A stretch of 33,208 nucleotides of DNA from Acidimicrobiaceae bacterium (GCA_003162395.1 PMON01000043.1:42210-75417), one strand, 5' to 3'. Numbered from the stretch's first letter, positions 13,561 through 22,269 are shown. The notes: generated from the sequence alone by a model not told the origin. A program made the numbers and translations.

Positions 13561-14976
13561 ATGCCCGCGCAGCACTCGAACCACGACGTCGTCGTCATCG
13601 GTGGCGGTCCGGGCGGCTACGCGGCGGCGCTCTACGGGGCCTCAGCGGGGCTCAACGTCGCCATCGTGGAGCGCGACAAGGTCGGCGGCACGTGCCTGCA
13701 CCGGGGCTGTGTGCCCGCAAAGGAGTTCCTCGAGACCGCCCACGTGCATCGGACGCTGCGGCACGCGGGTGACTTCGGCTTCACGACGGGCGAGATCACG
13801 ACGGACTTCGCGGTCAGCCAGCAGCGCAAGCAAGCCGTGGTCGACGGCCTCTTCAAGGGCCTGAGCGGGCTCCTGTCGGGCCGCAAGGTGACCGTCGTCA
13901 CCGGCACCGGTCGCCTGCGCGCTGACCGGACCGTCGAGATCGTCGACGGCGACGACGCGGGGTCGATCCTGACCGCTCCGTCGGTGATCCTCGCGGCGGG
14001 CTCGGTCCCGCGGACCCTCCCCGGGTTCGACGTCGACGGCACGCTCGTCTACACGTCCGACGAGTTCCTGGACCTCTCTGTGCTGCCCGCGAGCGCCGCG
14101 GTCATCGGCGGCGGCGCCATCGGCTGCGAGTTCGCCTCGATGCTCGTCGACATGGGTGTCAGCGTGACCGTCCTCGAGGCGCTCCCCTCGATCCTCGTCG
14201 GCTGCGACGCCGACGTCGCCTCGGTCGCTCAGCGGGCGTTCAAGAAGAAGGGCATCGACATTCGCACCAACGCGAAGGTCACCGGCCACGTCCCAGGTGC
14301 TACGGGGACCTCGATCACACTCGAGGGCGCCGACCCCGTGCTGGTCGACTGCGTCATCGTCTCGGTGGGTCGCCGTCCCTGCACCGACGGGCTGCTTGAC
14401 GACGGCACCGGCGTCGTCCTCGACGAGCGCGGTTTCGTTGTTGCCGACCCCCTCATGCGCACGGGCGCACCGGGCGTCTACGCGGTCGGCGACCTCGTCG
14501 CGGGCACCCCGCAGCTCGCCCACGTGGGGTTCGCCGAGGCGATCGTCGCGATCAAGGACATTCTCAAGGAGCCCGCGGTCCCCGTCGACTACGACCGCGT
14601 GCCCTGGGCGATCTACTCGGACCCTGAGGTCGCGTTCTGCGGGCTGACCGAGGCGGTCGCGCGGGAGCGCGGCTACGACGTAGTCGTGAAGAAGGATCCC
14701 TTCGCGGGCAACAGCCGCGCGAGGATCATCGGGGACACCGACGGCGTCGTGAAAGTCATCGCCGAGCGCCGTCCTGACGGCTCGGCGGGCCAGTTGCTCG
14801 GCGTGCACATGGCGGGGCCCTGGGTCACCGAGCAGCTCGGCGCCGGCTACTACGCGGTCAACTGGGAGGCAACGGCCGAGGAGGCAGCGGCGCTCATCCA
14901 GCCGCACCCGTCGCTCTCTGAGACATTCGGCGAGACGCTGCTCGCGCTCGCCGGACGCGGCCTGCACCTTGCCTGA
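13561..14976 (+). CDS. lpd: Dihydrolipoamide dehydrogenase (E3)
   Basis: A 471-residue FAD-dependent E3 that reoxidises dihydrolipoyl groups of 2-oxo acid dehydrogenase complexes with NAD+. Motifs: FAD-binding VVIGGGPGGYAAAL (11-24), redox disulfide GGTCLHRGC with C45 and C50, NAD-binding AAVIGGGAIGCEFASML, second FAD motif GVYAVGDLV, and the C-terminal catalytic pair in PHPSLSE. I chose ATG 13561, which has AAGGGA 6 nt upstream; an in-frame ATG at 13522 lies only 2 nt after the candidate -10 box and would be untranslatable from it. The gene overlaps the E2 start by 8 nt. Confidence 0.94.
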   Translation: MPAQHSNHDVVVIGGGPGGYAAALYGASAGLNVAIVERDKVGGTCLHRGCVPAKEFLETAHVHRTLRHAGDFGFTTGEITTDFAVSQQRKQAVVDGLFKGLSGLLSGRKVTVVTGTGRLRADRTVEIVDGDDAGSILTAPSVILAAGSVPRTLPGFDVDGTLVYTSDEFLDLSVLPASAAVIGGGAIGCEFASMLVDMGVSVTVLEALPSILVGCDADVASVAQRAFKKKGIDIRTNAKVTGHVPGATGTSITLEGADPVLVDCVIVSVGRRPCTDGLLDDGTGVVLDERGFVVADPLMRTGAPGVYAVGDLVAGTPQLAHVGFAEAIVAIKDILKEPAVPVDYDRVPWAIYSDPEVAFCGLTEAVARERGYDVVVKKDPFAGNSRARIIGDTDGVVKVIAERRPDGSAGQLLGVHMAGPWVTEQLGAGYYAVNWEATAEEAAALIQPHPSLSETFGETLLALAGRGLHLA

Positions 14977-16156
14977 CGTCGTCTTGCCCTCGCTCGGTGA
15001 GTCGGTCACCGAGGGAATCGTCACGCGGTGGTTCAAGTCGATCGGCGAGCGCGTCGAGCGAGACGAGCCGCTCTATGAGATCTCGACGGACAAGGTCGAC
15101 TCCGAGATGCCCTCGCCCGCCGCAGGAGTGCTGACCGAGATCCTTGTCGAAGAAGGCGACACCGTGGCGGTAGGCGAGCGACTCGCGGTCATCGGCGGCG
15201 GCGCGCCGGGTGCGCCCAGCGGGACGCCGTCGCCCGGGCCGACCACGGCGGCAGCGGCGCCGGACCCGGCGGCGAGCGTTCCCTCCACCGCGTCCGCACC
15301 CGAAGGCCCGACACCACCTCGATCGCCAAGCGGCGAGAGGACGGTGACGTCCCCGGTCGTGCGGCGAATTCTCGACGACGCCGGACTCGACGCGGCGCGC
15401 GTGCCCGGGACCGGTCCCGGTGGCACCGTCACGCGTCGCGACGCCGAGCAGGCGGTCCTCACCCAGCCGGTCGAGGACGTCGTCGTGCCGCTCAGCAACG
15501 CTCGGCGTCGCATGGCCGAGCACATGTCGGCCTCCGTCGCCACGTCGCCGCAGGCGTTCGTCGCCATCGAGGCCGACGCGGCAGCCCTTCGCCGACTGGA
15601 CGAGCTCGGCGGCACCACCCACGATGGCGTCGCCGTCGAGCCCACCACCGTGGTCGCCCTCGCGGTCGTCCGTGCCCTCGGGGACTTCGAGCTGCTCAAC
15701 GCCACGCTCACCGACGAGGGACTGGTGCTGCACCAGGGCGTCAACCTCGGCGTGGTGCTCGGGCTCGACGACGGCATGGTGGTCCCGGTCGTCCACGCCG
15801 CCGGCGGGCTCACGCTCCGATCGCTCGCGCGCAGGGTCGCAGACCTGAAGGAGCGAACCGAGACACGGCAGCTCACGACCGACGACCTGATGGACGCGAC
15901 GATCACGATCGCCGGGGCCGCGTCGGACCACGTGCTCTTCAGCGTCCCGATCGTCATCCAGCCACAGGTGGCGATCGTCTCGGTCGGCGCCGCGTCGCGG
16001 CAGCTCGCGCTCGAGGGGGAGGCGGTCGTGTCCACTGACCGCGTCGTCATCGGCTGCTCCTTCGATCATCGGGTCGTCGACGCCACCTACGTCGCGCGGT
16101 TCCTCGACCGGGTCGCGGGGCTCCTGTCCGGCCTCGACGTCGGCACCGAGCGCTGA
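14969..16156 (+). CDS. 2-oxo acid dehydrogenase E2 (lipoyl acyltransferase)
   Basis: A 395-residue E2 with one lipoyl domain. Order: lipoyl domain 1-77 with K42 in STDKVDSE as the lipoylation site; a Pro/Ala/Thr-rich linker 80-122; E3-binding domain about 126-160 (SPVVRRILDDAGLD ... GPGGTVTRRD); catalytic domain from about 172. The active-site motif reads DHRVVDATY with H367 and D371; the usual Gly after the Asp is Ala. The helper motif normally TxTNxGxFG is altered to TITIAGAASDH. Substrate (2-oxoglutarate, pyruvate or branched chain) cannot be told. TTG 14969 is the best start since the lipoyl domain begins directly (PDVVLPSLGESV). The lipBA gene begins at its stop (TGATG). Confidence 0.9.
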   Translation: MPDVVLPSLGESVTEGIVTRWFKSIGERVERDEPLYEISTDKVDSEMPSPAAGVLTEILVEEGDTVAVGERLAVIGGGAPGAPSGTPSPGPTTAAAAPDPAASVPSTASAPEGPTPPRSPSGERTVTSPVVRRILDDAGLDAARVPGTGPGGTVTRRDAEQAVLTQPVEDVVVPLSNARRRMAEHMSASVATSPQAFVAIEADAAALRRLDELGGTTHDGVAVEPTTVVALAVVRALGDFELLNATLTDEGLVLHQGVNLGVVLGLDDGMVVPVVHAAGGLTLRSLARRVADLKERTETRQLTTDDLMDATITIAGAASDHVLFSVPIVIQPQVAIVSVGAASRQLALEGEAVVSTDRVVIGCSFDHRVVDATYVARFLDRVAGLLSGLDVGTER

Positions 16157-17790
16157 TGCTGCGGGTCAGGCTGCTCGGTCGGGTCGACTACGACGAGGCG
16201 CTCGACCTGCAGCGCGCCCTGCAGCGCGCCCAGGACGACTACGTGCTCGTCCTCGAGCACCCCGCGGTCTACACCGCGGGGGTGCGCGCGGACTCGGCGA
16301 ACGTCCTCGTGCCGGCCCACGAGCTGGGCGCTGCCCTCATCGCGGTCGACCGGGGCGGCGACGTCACGTTTCACGGTCCGGGCCAGGTCGTCTGCTATCC
16401 GATCGTGACGATCGGCCAGGACCCCGGCGCGGGACGGGACCACGTCCACCGACTCGAAGACGCCGTGTGCGAGGTCGTCGCCGCCGAGCTCGCCGGCGTC
16501 GTCGACGCAGCCGTCGGCCGCCTCGAGGACCACCCGGGGGTCTGGGTCACGATCGCCGACAAGCCCCCTGCCAAGGTCGCTGCCGTCGGGGTGCGCTCCA
16601 CGCGCCTCGGTGACGGCAGGCGCCGGACCTTGCACGGGATCGCGCTCAACGTCGACGTCGACCTCGCGTGGTTCGACAGGATCGTGCCGTGCGGGATCCC
16701 CGACCTCCCCGTCACGTCGCTCCGCGAGCTCGGTTCGACCGTCGAGGTCGACGAGGTCGCCGACCGGCTGGCGAATGCAGTGGCGCGGCGCCTCTCGCCC
16801 GACGCCCAGATCGATGTCGCGAGCGTCGACCAAGGTGTCGTGGGCACGGGGCACGAGCAGGTGGGCGTGCGCCGGCTCCGGCACGCCGGGGTGGACACCG
16901 ATCGCTCGGTCGCCCTCTCGGAGCGCAAGCCCCCCTGGCTGCGGATCCCCGCGACCATGGGTGACGACTTCCTCGCGCTCAAGCGGCTCACCAAGGACCT
17001 GCAGCTGGTCACGGTCTGCGAGGAGGCGGGCTGCCCCAACATCTTCGAGTGCTGGTCGGAGGGGACCGCGACCTTCATGGTGAACGGCGACCGGTGCACG
17101 AGGGCATGCGGCTTCTGCCTCGTCGACACCCGCAGGCCCCTTGCCATCGACCCGACCGAGCCCGGGCGCGTCGCCGCCGCGGTCGCCCAGCTCGGCCTCA
17201 CCCACGCCGTCATCACGTGCGTCGCGCGCGACGACCTCCCCGACGGTGGCGCTCGTGCGATCGCCGACTGCGTGTCGGCCATCCGCCAGCGCAGCCCCGA
17301 CTGCGCGGTCGAGGTGCTCACCTCAGACCTCAAGGGCGACCGCGCGTCGCTCGCGACCCTGCTCGCAGCGGGTCCCGACGTGCTCAACCACAACGTCGAG
17401 ACCGTGGCGCGCCTGCAGCGCGCCGTGCGGCCGTCGGCGGGCTACGCGAGGAGCCTCACGGTCCTCGCCCGCGCCGCCGAGCAGGGATTCGTGGTCAAGT
17501 CAGGGCTCATGGTGGGCCTCGGTGAGAACTTCGACGAGGTCGTGGCCACGCTCGGCGACCTCGCCGCAGTGGGCGTGCGCACCGCGACGATCGGCCAGTA
17601 CCTTCGCCCCACCGCGTCGCACCTCCCGGTCTCGCGCTACTGGGCGCCAGAGGAGTTCGACGCGCTCGCGACGGCCGGGATGGCCCTCGGCCTCGCGCAC
17701 GTCCAGGCGTCCCCGCTCACGCGGTCGAGCTACCACGCGCGCGACGCGCACGCGGCCTCGGTCCCCGTCGCGCTCCGCACGGGCAGGTGA
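16156..17790 (+). CDS. lipB-lipA: LipB-LipA fusion: octanoyltransferase joined to lipoyl synthase
   Basis: One uninterrupted 544-codon frame encodes both steps of lipoate biosynthesis. Residues 1-215 are LipB, which moves octanoate from ACP to a lipoyl domain: RGGDVTFHGPGQ (66-77), catalytic K140 in PAKVAAVG and C179 in VPCGIPD. Residues 258-544 are LipA, a radical SAM sulfur-insertion enzyme: auxiliary cluster C288, C293, C299 (CEEAGCPNIFEC), radical SAM cluster C314, C318, C321 (CTRACGFC), and the closing RSSY with S525. The 40-odd linker residues contain GTG codons but no stop, no Shine-Dalgarno and no -10 box, so LipA should be made as part of the fusion. The ATG overlaps the E2 stop. These proteins are usually separate. 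Confidence 0.93.
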   Translation: MLRVRLLGRVDYDEALDLQRALQRAQDDYVLVLEHPAVYTAGVRADSANVLVPAHELGAALIAVDRGGDVTFHGPGQVVCYPIVTIGQDPGAGRDHVHRLEDAVCEVVAAELAGVVDAAVGRLEDHPGVWVTIADKPPAKVAAVGVRSTRLGDGRRRTLHGIALNVDVDLAWFDRIVPCGIPDLPVTSLRELGSTVEVDEVADRLANAVARRLSPDAQIDVASVDQGVVGTGHEQVGVRRLRHAGVDTDRSVALSERKPPWLRIPATMGDDFLALKRLTKDLQLVTVCEEAGCPNIFECWSEGTATFMVNGDRCTRACGFCLVDTRRPLAIDPTEPGRVAAAVAQLGLTHAVITCVARDDLPDGGARAIADCVSAIRQRSPDCAVEVLTSDLKGDRASLATLLAAGPDVLNHNVETVARLQRAVRPSAGYARSLTVLARAAEQGFVVKSGLMVGLGENFDEVVATLGDLAAVGVRTATIGQYLRPTASHLPVSRYWAPEEFDALATAGMALGLAHVQASPLTRSSYHARDAHAASVPVALRTGR

Positions 17791-18545
17791 CACTGTTCGC
17801 GCGGCGCGGCGCGGTGATCGGGGCGCTCGCGGCCTGGTGTGGCGCGGCCGTGCCCCTCGCGCTCGCTGCCGGCCCGACCGGCGACCCCGCGACGATCGCG
17901 CTCGTGCGAGCCATCGCGGCGAACACGAACGCCCAGCCCGCCGTCCAGATCACCCAGTCCGGCTACATGACTGAGTCGAGCCACGTGGGCACGCCCAGCT
18001 CGTTCACGTTCAGGTGGGGGTTCGGAGGGGTGCCGAGCGGCTCGGTGCGCGCCACCGAGACCATCACCTACACCCAGCTGCACGGCAAGGTTCGGTGGCT
18101 TGTCGACGTGCTGCGAGCGGCGAGCCCGACCTGCCCCGCAGGACAGGCGTGCCCGCCGATGGCGCCGATCGAGCTGTTCGTGACGAAGGCGGCGGCGTTC
18201 GCGGGGATCGTGGACAAGTCGCATGGCGTCGTCGGCTGCTTCGAGCACGAGTCGTTCAAGAGCGTCCCGTATCGGGCGGGCGCGCCGTGGTGGAGTGCCG
18301 TGGGGGACTACCGGTCGACGGTCACACGTGGCAACCAGACGCTCGTCACCGACACCTACTCGTGGGCGGACGGCCAGCACGTGACCGAGATCGACTCGAT
18401 CAACGACAAGGCAAGGCTGTTCAGCGCGTCGGTGTTCCACGTCGCGCACGGGGTGAGCGCGACCCAGGTCGGGTTCAGCTTCGCCCAGCACGACACCGTG
18501 CTCGCGAAAGTGCCCGCGCCGCCGCGCGTCACGCGCTGTCGCTGA
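17787..18545 (+). CDS. Secreted protein of unknown function, coupled to lipBA
   Basis: A 252-residue protein I do not recognise. The N-terminus has a basic start, a hydrophobic core and small residues (residues 1-28, MTLFARRGAVIGALAAWCGA then AVPLALAAG), consistent with a Sec signal peptide cleaved near A27/A28. C18 lies inside the core and does not form a clear lipobox. The mature part is polar with several Cys (TCPAGQAC, VVGCFE, TRCR), which could form disulfides outside the cell. GTG 17787 overlaps the lipBA stop by 4 nt (GTGA), so it is co-translated with lipoate enzymes although the location differs. The 3' end lies directly against a TnpB remnant, so its last residues may have been changed by that insertion. 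Confidence 0.75.
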   Translation: MTLFARRGAVIGALAAWCGAAVPLALAAGPTGDPATIALVRAIAANTNAQPAVQITQSGYMTESSHVGTPSSFTFRWGFGGVPSGSVRATETITYTQLHGKVRWLVDVLRAASPTCPAGQACPPMAPIELFVTKAAAFAGIVDKSHGVVGCFEHESFKSVPYRAGAPWWSAVGDYRSTVTRGNQTLVTDTYSWADGQHVTEIDSINDKARLFSASVFHVAHGVSATQVGFSFAQHDTVLAKVPAPPRVTRCR

Positions 18546-18546
18546 C

Positions 18547-18713
18547 CGCCGGTGCTCGAGATGTGAGCACACCGACGAGGCGAGCCGGCGATCACAGGCG
18601 TGTTCAGATGCACGGCGTGCGGCTATGCGGCTCACGCCGACATCAACGCCGTCGGCAACGTGCTGTTGGCCGGTAGGGCCCAGCGGGCTTTGGCCCGCGC
18701 GGGGCAAAAGTGA
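18547..18713 (+). pseudogene. tnpB: Frameshifted C-terminal remnant of an IS200/IS605 TnpB
   Basis: Two adjoining frames together spell the end of TnpB. Frame one (18547-18600) reads RRCSRCEHTDEASRRSQA, the first half of the zinc ribbon; the usual CG after the second Cys is CE. After a one-base loss at about 18598-18600 the next frame (18600-18713) reads VFRCTACGYAAHADINAVGN and continues to a TGA, giving the second CxxC and the ADINA motif with the RuvC-III Asp. The rest of the gene and the left end are absent. The remnant is non-coding relic DNA between the secreted-protein gene and metH, and marks a past insertion. Confidence 0.82.
18683..18698. repeat. Hairpin GCGGGC-TTTG-GCCCGC in the TnpB remnant
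   Basis: A perfect 6-bp stem with a 4-nt loop near the 3' end of the remnant. IS605-family right ends and their guide-like RNAs carry hairpins here, so this may be a relic of that end. There is no T-run on either strand after it, so it is a poor intrinsic terminator, although it could still slow transcription between the convergent units. Confidence 0.5.
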
Positions 18714-18725
18714 CCCACAACCCCG

Positions 18726-21700
18726 TCAGGCCACGAAGTACTTGGCCTGGGGATGGTGGCAGACGATCGCGTCGGTCGTCTGCTCGGGATGCAGCTGGAA
18801 GCCCTCCGACACGGTCACGCCGATGCGGTCCGCTTCAAGGAGCGTGGCCACCTTGTGGTTGTCGGTCAGGTCCGGGCAGGCCGGGTACCCCCACGAGTAC
18901 CGCCCGCCGCGGTACTGCTGGCGGAAGAGGCCCTGGACAGTCGGGCCGTCCTCGGCCTCGAACCCGAGCTCGACGCGGATCCGGCGGTGCCATAGCTCGG
19001 CGAGGGCCTCTGCCATCTCGACGCCGATCCCGTGCAGCCGCACGTACTCGCCGTAGCGATCCTCGCTGAAGAGCTCCTGGCAGCGCTGCGAGACCCTCGG
19101 TCCCATGGTCACGAGCATGAACGACGCGTAGTCACGGTCAGGGGACTCGACGGGGCGGAAGAAGTCCGCGATGCACAACCATGGCTCCTCGTGCTGTCGC
19201 GGGAAGGTGAAGCGGGTCCGCTCTGTCGAGCGCTCGTCGTCGGTGAACACGACGAGGTCGGTGCCGTCGGCGGCGACCGGCAGGTGCCCCCAGACCACCT
19301 GGGGCACGAGCAGCTCGCCGGCGATCGCGATGTCGAGCTCCTGGCGCAGCACGGCGCGGACGCGGTCCTTGAACGCGGGGTCGTCCTCGCCTGACTCGGG
19401 GCGGTAGCCCCACTGGTTGCGGAAGAGGGCGGTGAGGTTGAGGTACTTGGCGATCTCTTCGATGCCCATTCCCTTCGCGACCCGGGTGCCGACGAACGGC
19501 GGCGCGAACAGGGGGTTGTCATCGGTGACATCCGGGGACCTGCGCGGGAGCCCGTCGGGCGCGGGCGGGGCGGCGTCGCGGGCGCGCCGCGGGACGCGTC
19601 GCTCGGAGATCTCGCGCCCGAACGTCTCGTCCTGCTCGCCAGAGGCGCGAAGCTGGGCGAGCCGGTTCATCACGGCGAGTCCCTCGAAGGCGTCCTTGCC
19701 GTAAAAGACGCGCCCGTCGTGGTTCTCGCGCAGTTCGCGCTCCACGTAGGTGCGCGTGAGGGCGGCGCCACCGAGCAGGACCGGGACCGCCGAGTACCCG
19801 AGGTCGCGCATGACTGAGAGGTTCTCGCGCATGATCAGCGTGGACTTGACGAGCAGGCCGCTCATGCCGATCGCGTCGGCCCTGTGCTCCTCGACCGCGG
19901 CGAGCATCTCGTTGATCCCGACTTTGATCCCGAGGTTGACCACGTCGAAGCCGTTGTTGGTGAGGATGATGTCGACGAGGTTCTTGCCGATGTCGTGGAC
20001 GTCGCCCTTCACCGTGGCGAGGACGATCGTGCCCTTGCCTTTGGCGTCGGTCCGCTCCATGTGCGGCTCGAGGTGCGAGACGGCCTGTTTCATCGTCTCG
20101 GCGCTCTGCAGCACGAAGGGCAGCTGCATCTCGCCGGACGCAAAGAGCTCGCCCACCTCTCGCATCCCCTCGAGCAGGTAGTCGTTCACGATCTCGAGGG
20201 GGGCAAGGCCCTCGTCCATCGCCGCGTCGAGGTCGTCGGTGAGCCCCTTTCGGTTGCCGTCGACGATCCGCCTCCCCAGCCGCTCGCGCACCGGGAGGTC
20301 GCTTAGGTCGTCGGCGGTCTCGTCGTGGAGGCTGACGCCGTCGAAGATCCGGAGCAGCTCGCTCAACGGGTCGTAGCCGTCGCGGCGGCGGTCGTAGACG
20401 AGGTCGAGACTCGTCTCGCGCGCGGCGGGGTCGATCCGCGCGAGCGGGAGGATCTTGCTCGCGTGCACGATGGCGGCGTCGAGCCCCGCGGTCGCGCACT
20501 CGTGGAGGAACACCGAGTTGAGCACCTGGCGCGAAGCTGGCGACAGCCCGAACGAGACGTTCGACAGCCCGACGATCGTGTGCACGCCGGGCAGCTCGGT
20601 CGAGAGACGCCCGATCGCCTCGATCGTCTCGATGCCGTCGCGCCTCGAGTCCTCGAGCCCCGTCGAGAGCGGCAGCACGAGCGGGTCGATGAAGATGTCC
20701 TCGGGGGAGAGCCCGTAGCGGTCGACGGCGAGCTCCACGATCCGCGTGGCTACCCGGATCTTCCAGTCCGCGGTCCTCGCCTGTCCTTCCTCGTCGATGC
20801 AGGTCGCCACGACCGCGGCGCCGAACTCACGTGCGAGCGAGAGGAACGCGTCGAGGCGGGTGCCAGGGCCATCGCCCTCCTCGAGGTTCACGCTGTTGAG
20901 CAGCGCGCGGCCGCCGATCCACGACAGGGCGGTGCGCGCGACGGGCGCCTCGGTCGTGTCGACCATGAGCGGCGCGGAGGACTGCGTCGCCAGGCGAGCC
21001 ATGAGCGCGTCCATGTCGGCGACCCCGTCGGCGCCCGTGTAGTCGACGCAGACGTCGAGGATGTGCGCGCCCTCTTTGATCTGGTCCCGTGCCATCGCGA
21101 CGCAGGTGTCCCACTCCTCTCGGAGCATGGCCTCTCGGAACTGCTTGGACCCGTTCGCGTTCGTCCGCTCGCCCACGAGCAGGACGCTCAGGTCCTGGCG
21201 GAACGGCACCGAGGTGTAGATCGACGCCGCGGCGGGCTCGAGCGTCGGGTTCCTCGCCGCGGGTGTGGCCCCGCGCACGGCCTCGACGACCGCGGCGAGG
21301 TGCGCCGGCGCCGTGCCGCAGCAGCCGCCGATCGCGCGGGTCCCGAACTCGGTCACGAACCTCGTGAGATGGTCGGCGAGCTCCTCGGGCGACAGGTCGT
21401 AGTGCATCTTGCCGTCGACGACCGACGGGAGGCCGGCGTTCGGCAGGCAGCTAAGCGGCAGCGGGCACGAGTCGGCGAGGTAGCGCAGCGGCTCGTACAT
21501 CTCGACGGGCCCCGTCGCGCAGTTGAGTCCGAGCACGTCGATGCCGACTGGGACGAGCGACGTGATCGCGGCGGCGATCTCGGTGCCCGGCAGCATCCTG
21601 CCGGTCAGCTCGATCGTCACCTGGGCCTGGACGGGCACGCGCCGGCCGTGCCGATGCATCGCGCGATGCGCGGCGTTGATCGCCGCCTTCGCGCCCAGCA

Positions 21701-22232
21701 GGTCGTACATCGTCTCGACGACGAGGAAGTCCGCGCCGCCCTCGAGGAGCCCGAGCGCGAGCTCCTCGTAGGACGCGCTGAGGTCGGCGTAGCTGATCTG
21801 GCCGAGCGAGGGGAACTTGGTGCCGGGCCCCATCGAGCCGGCGACCCACCTCGGCGAGGTCGGCGTCGCGAACTCGTCGGCGACGCGGCGCGCGATCCGG
21901 GCGCTGCGCTCTGCGAGCTCGAACGCGCGGTCCGCGATGCCGTACTCGGCGAGGACCACCGAGAAGGCGCCGAACGAGTTGGTCTCGACGACGTCGACGC
22001 CGACGTCGAGGAACGATCGGTGCAGCTGCTCGACGACGTCGGGGCGCGTGGCACAGAGGACCTCGTTGCAGCCCTCGAGGGCCGCCGAGCCGAAGTCGTC
22101 GAGCGAGAGGTCGGCGAGCTGGAGGTTCGTGCCCGTGGCGCCGTCGAAGACCACGACCCCGCGCTCGAGCGCGAGGAGGTACGACGCGTCGTCAGCGCGC
22201 ATCCGCAGCGGCTCGTGCGCAGCAACTGTCAT
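18726..22232 (-). CDS. metH: Cobalamin-dependent methionine synthase
   Basis: A full-length 1168-residue MetH that methylates homocysteine from methyltetrahydrofolate through cobalamin. Four modules are visible: homocysteine domain (about 20-325) with zinc ligands C238, C304 and C305 (GGCCGT); folate domain (about 345-610) beginning LLVGERTNANGSK; cap and B12 domain (about 650-870) with H746 in DVHDIGKN as the lower cobalt ligand; and the AdoMet reactivation domain (about 920-1168) with RYSWGYPACPDL. ATG 22230-22232 has no ribosome site, but TAGCCT lies 9 nt upstream, so the message is near leaderless. The start is 43 nt from that of the divergent adenosyltransferase gene. Confidence 0.96.
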   Translation of the reverse strand: MTVAAHEPLRMRADDASYLLALERGVVVFDGATGTNLQLADLSLDDFGSAALEGCNEVLCATRPDVVEQLHRSFLDVGVDVVETNSFGAFSVVLAEYGIADRAFELAERSARIARRVADEFATPTSPRWVAGSMGPGTKFPSLGQISYADLSASYEELALGLLEGGADFLVVETMYDLLGAKAAINAAHRAMHRHGRRVPVQAQVTIELTGRMLPGTEIAAAITSLVPVGIDVLGLNCATGPVEMYEPLRYLADSCPLPLSCLPNAGLPSVVDGKMHYDLSPEELADHLTRFVTEFGTRAIGGCCGTAPAHLAAVVEAVRGATPAARNPTLEPAAASIYTSVPFRQDLSVLLVGERTNANGSKQFREAMLREEWDTCVAMARDQIKEGAHILDVCVDYTGADGVADMDALMARLATQSSAPLMVDTTEAPVARTALSWIGGRALLNSVNLEEGDGPGTRLDAFLSLAREFGAAVVATCIDEEGQARTADWKIRVATRIVELAVDRYGLSPEDIFIDPLVLPLSTGLEDSRRDGIETIEAIGRLSTELPGVHTIVGLSNVSFGLSPASRQVLNSVFLHECATAGLDAAIVHASKILPLARIDPAARETSLDLVYDRRRDGYDPLSELLRIFDGVSLHDETADDLSDLPVRERLGRRIVDGNRKGLTDDLDAAMDEGLAPLEIVNDYLLEGMREVGELFASGEMQLPFVLQSAETMKQAVSHLEPHMERTDAKGKGTIVLATVKGDVHDIGKNLVDIILTNNGFDVVNLGIKVGINEMLAAVEEHRADAIGMSGLLVKSTLIMRENLSVMRDLGYSAVPVLLGGAALTRTYVERELRENHDGRVFYGKDAFEGLAVMNRLAQLRASGEQDETFGREISERRVPRRARDAAPPAPDGLPRRSPDVTDDNPLFAPPFVGTRVAKGMGIEEIAKYLNLTALFRNQWGYRPESGEDDPAFKDRVRAVLRQELDIAIAGELLVPQVVWGHLPVAADGTDLVVFTDDERSTERTRFTFPRQHEEPWLCIADFFRPVESPDRDYASFMLVTMGPRVSQRCQELFSEDRYGEYVRLHGIGVEMAEALAELWHRRIRVELGFEAEDGPTVQGLFRQQYRGGRYSWGYPACPDLTDNHKVATLLEADRIGVTVSEGFQLHPEQTTDAIVCHHPQAKYFVA

Positions 22233-22241
22233 CTGCGCCCA

Positions 22242-22247
22242 AGGCTA
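22242..22247 (-). promoter_or_regulatory. -10 box of metH
   Basis: TAGCCT on the minus strand, 9 nt before the metH ATG. Only 16 bp separate it from the facing -10 box of the adenosyltransferase gene, so each promoter's -35 region lies on or past the other's -10. Confidence 0.42.
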
Positions 22248-22263
22248 CCGGCGTGCCCACAAG

Positions 22264-22269
22264 TAGCAT
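22264..22269 (+). promoter_or_regulatory. -10 box of the cobalamin adenosyltransferase gene (leaderless)
   Basis: TAGCAT ends 6 nt before GTG 22276 and fits the leaderless pattern. The short gap leaves no space for a cobalamin or SAM riboswitch. Confidence 0.48.

Noticed and set aside
16840-16930. Separate LipA start at a GTG in the LipB-LipA linker
   Set aside because: There is no stop for LipB, no ribosome site and no TANNNT box, so a fusion is the simpler reading; internal initiation cannot be fully excluded.
18683-18698. Intrinsic terminator for the lpd-lipBA operon or metH
   Set aside because: The stem is good but no T-run follows on either strand; it fits better as a relic of the insertion element.
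18547-18713. Active TnpB/guide-RNA system
   Set aside because: Only the C-terminal part remains, it is frameshifted, and there is no TnpA, left end or upstream RuvC-I/II.
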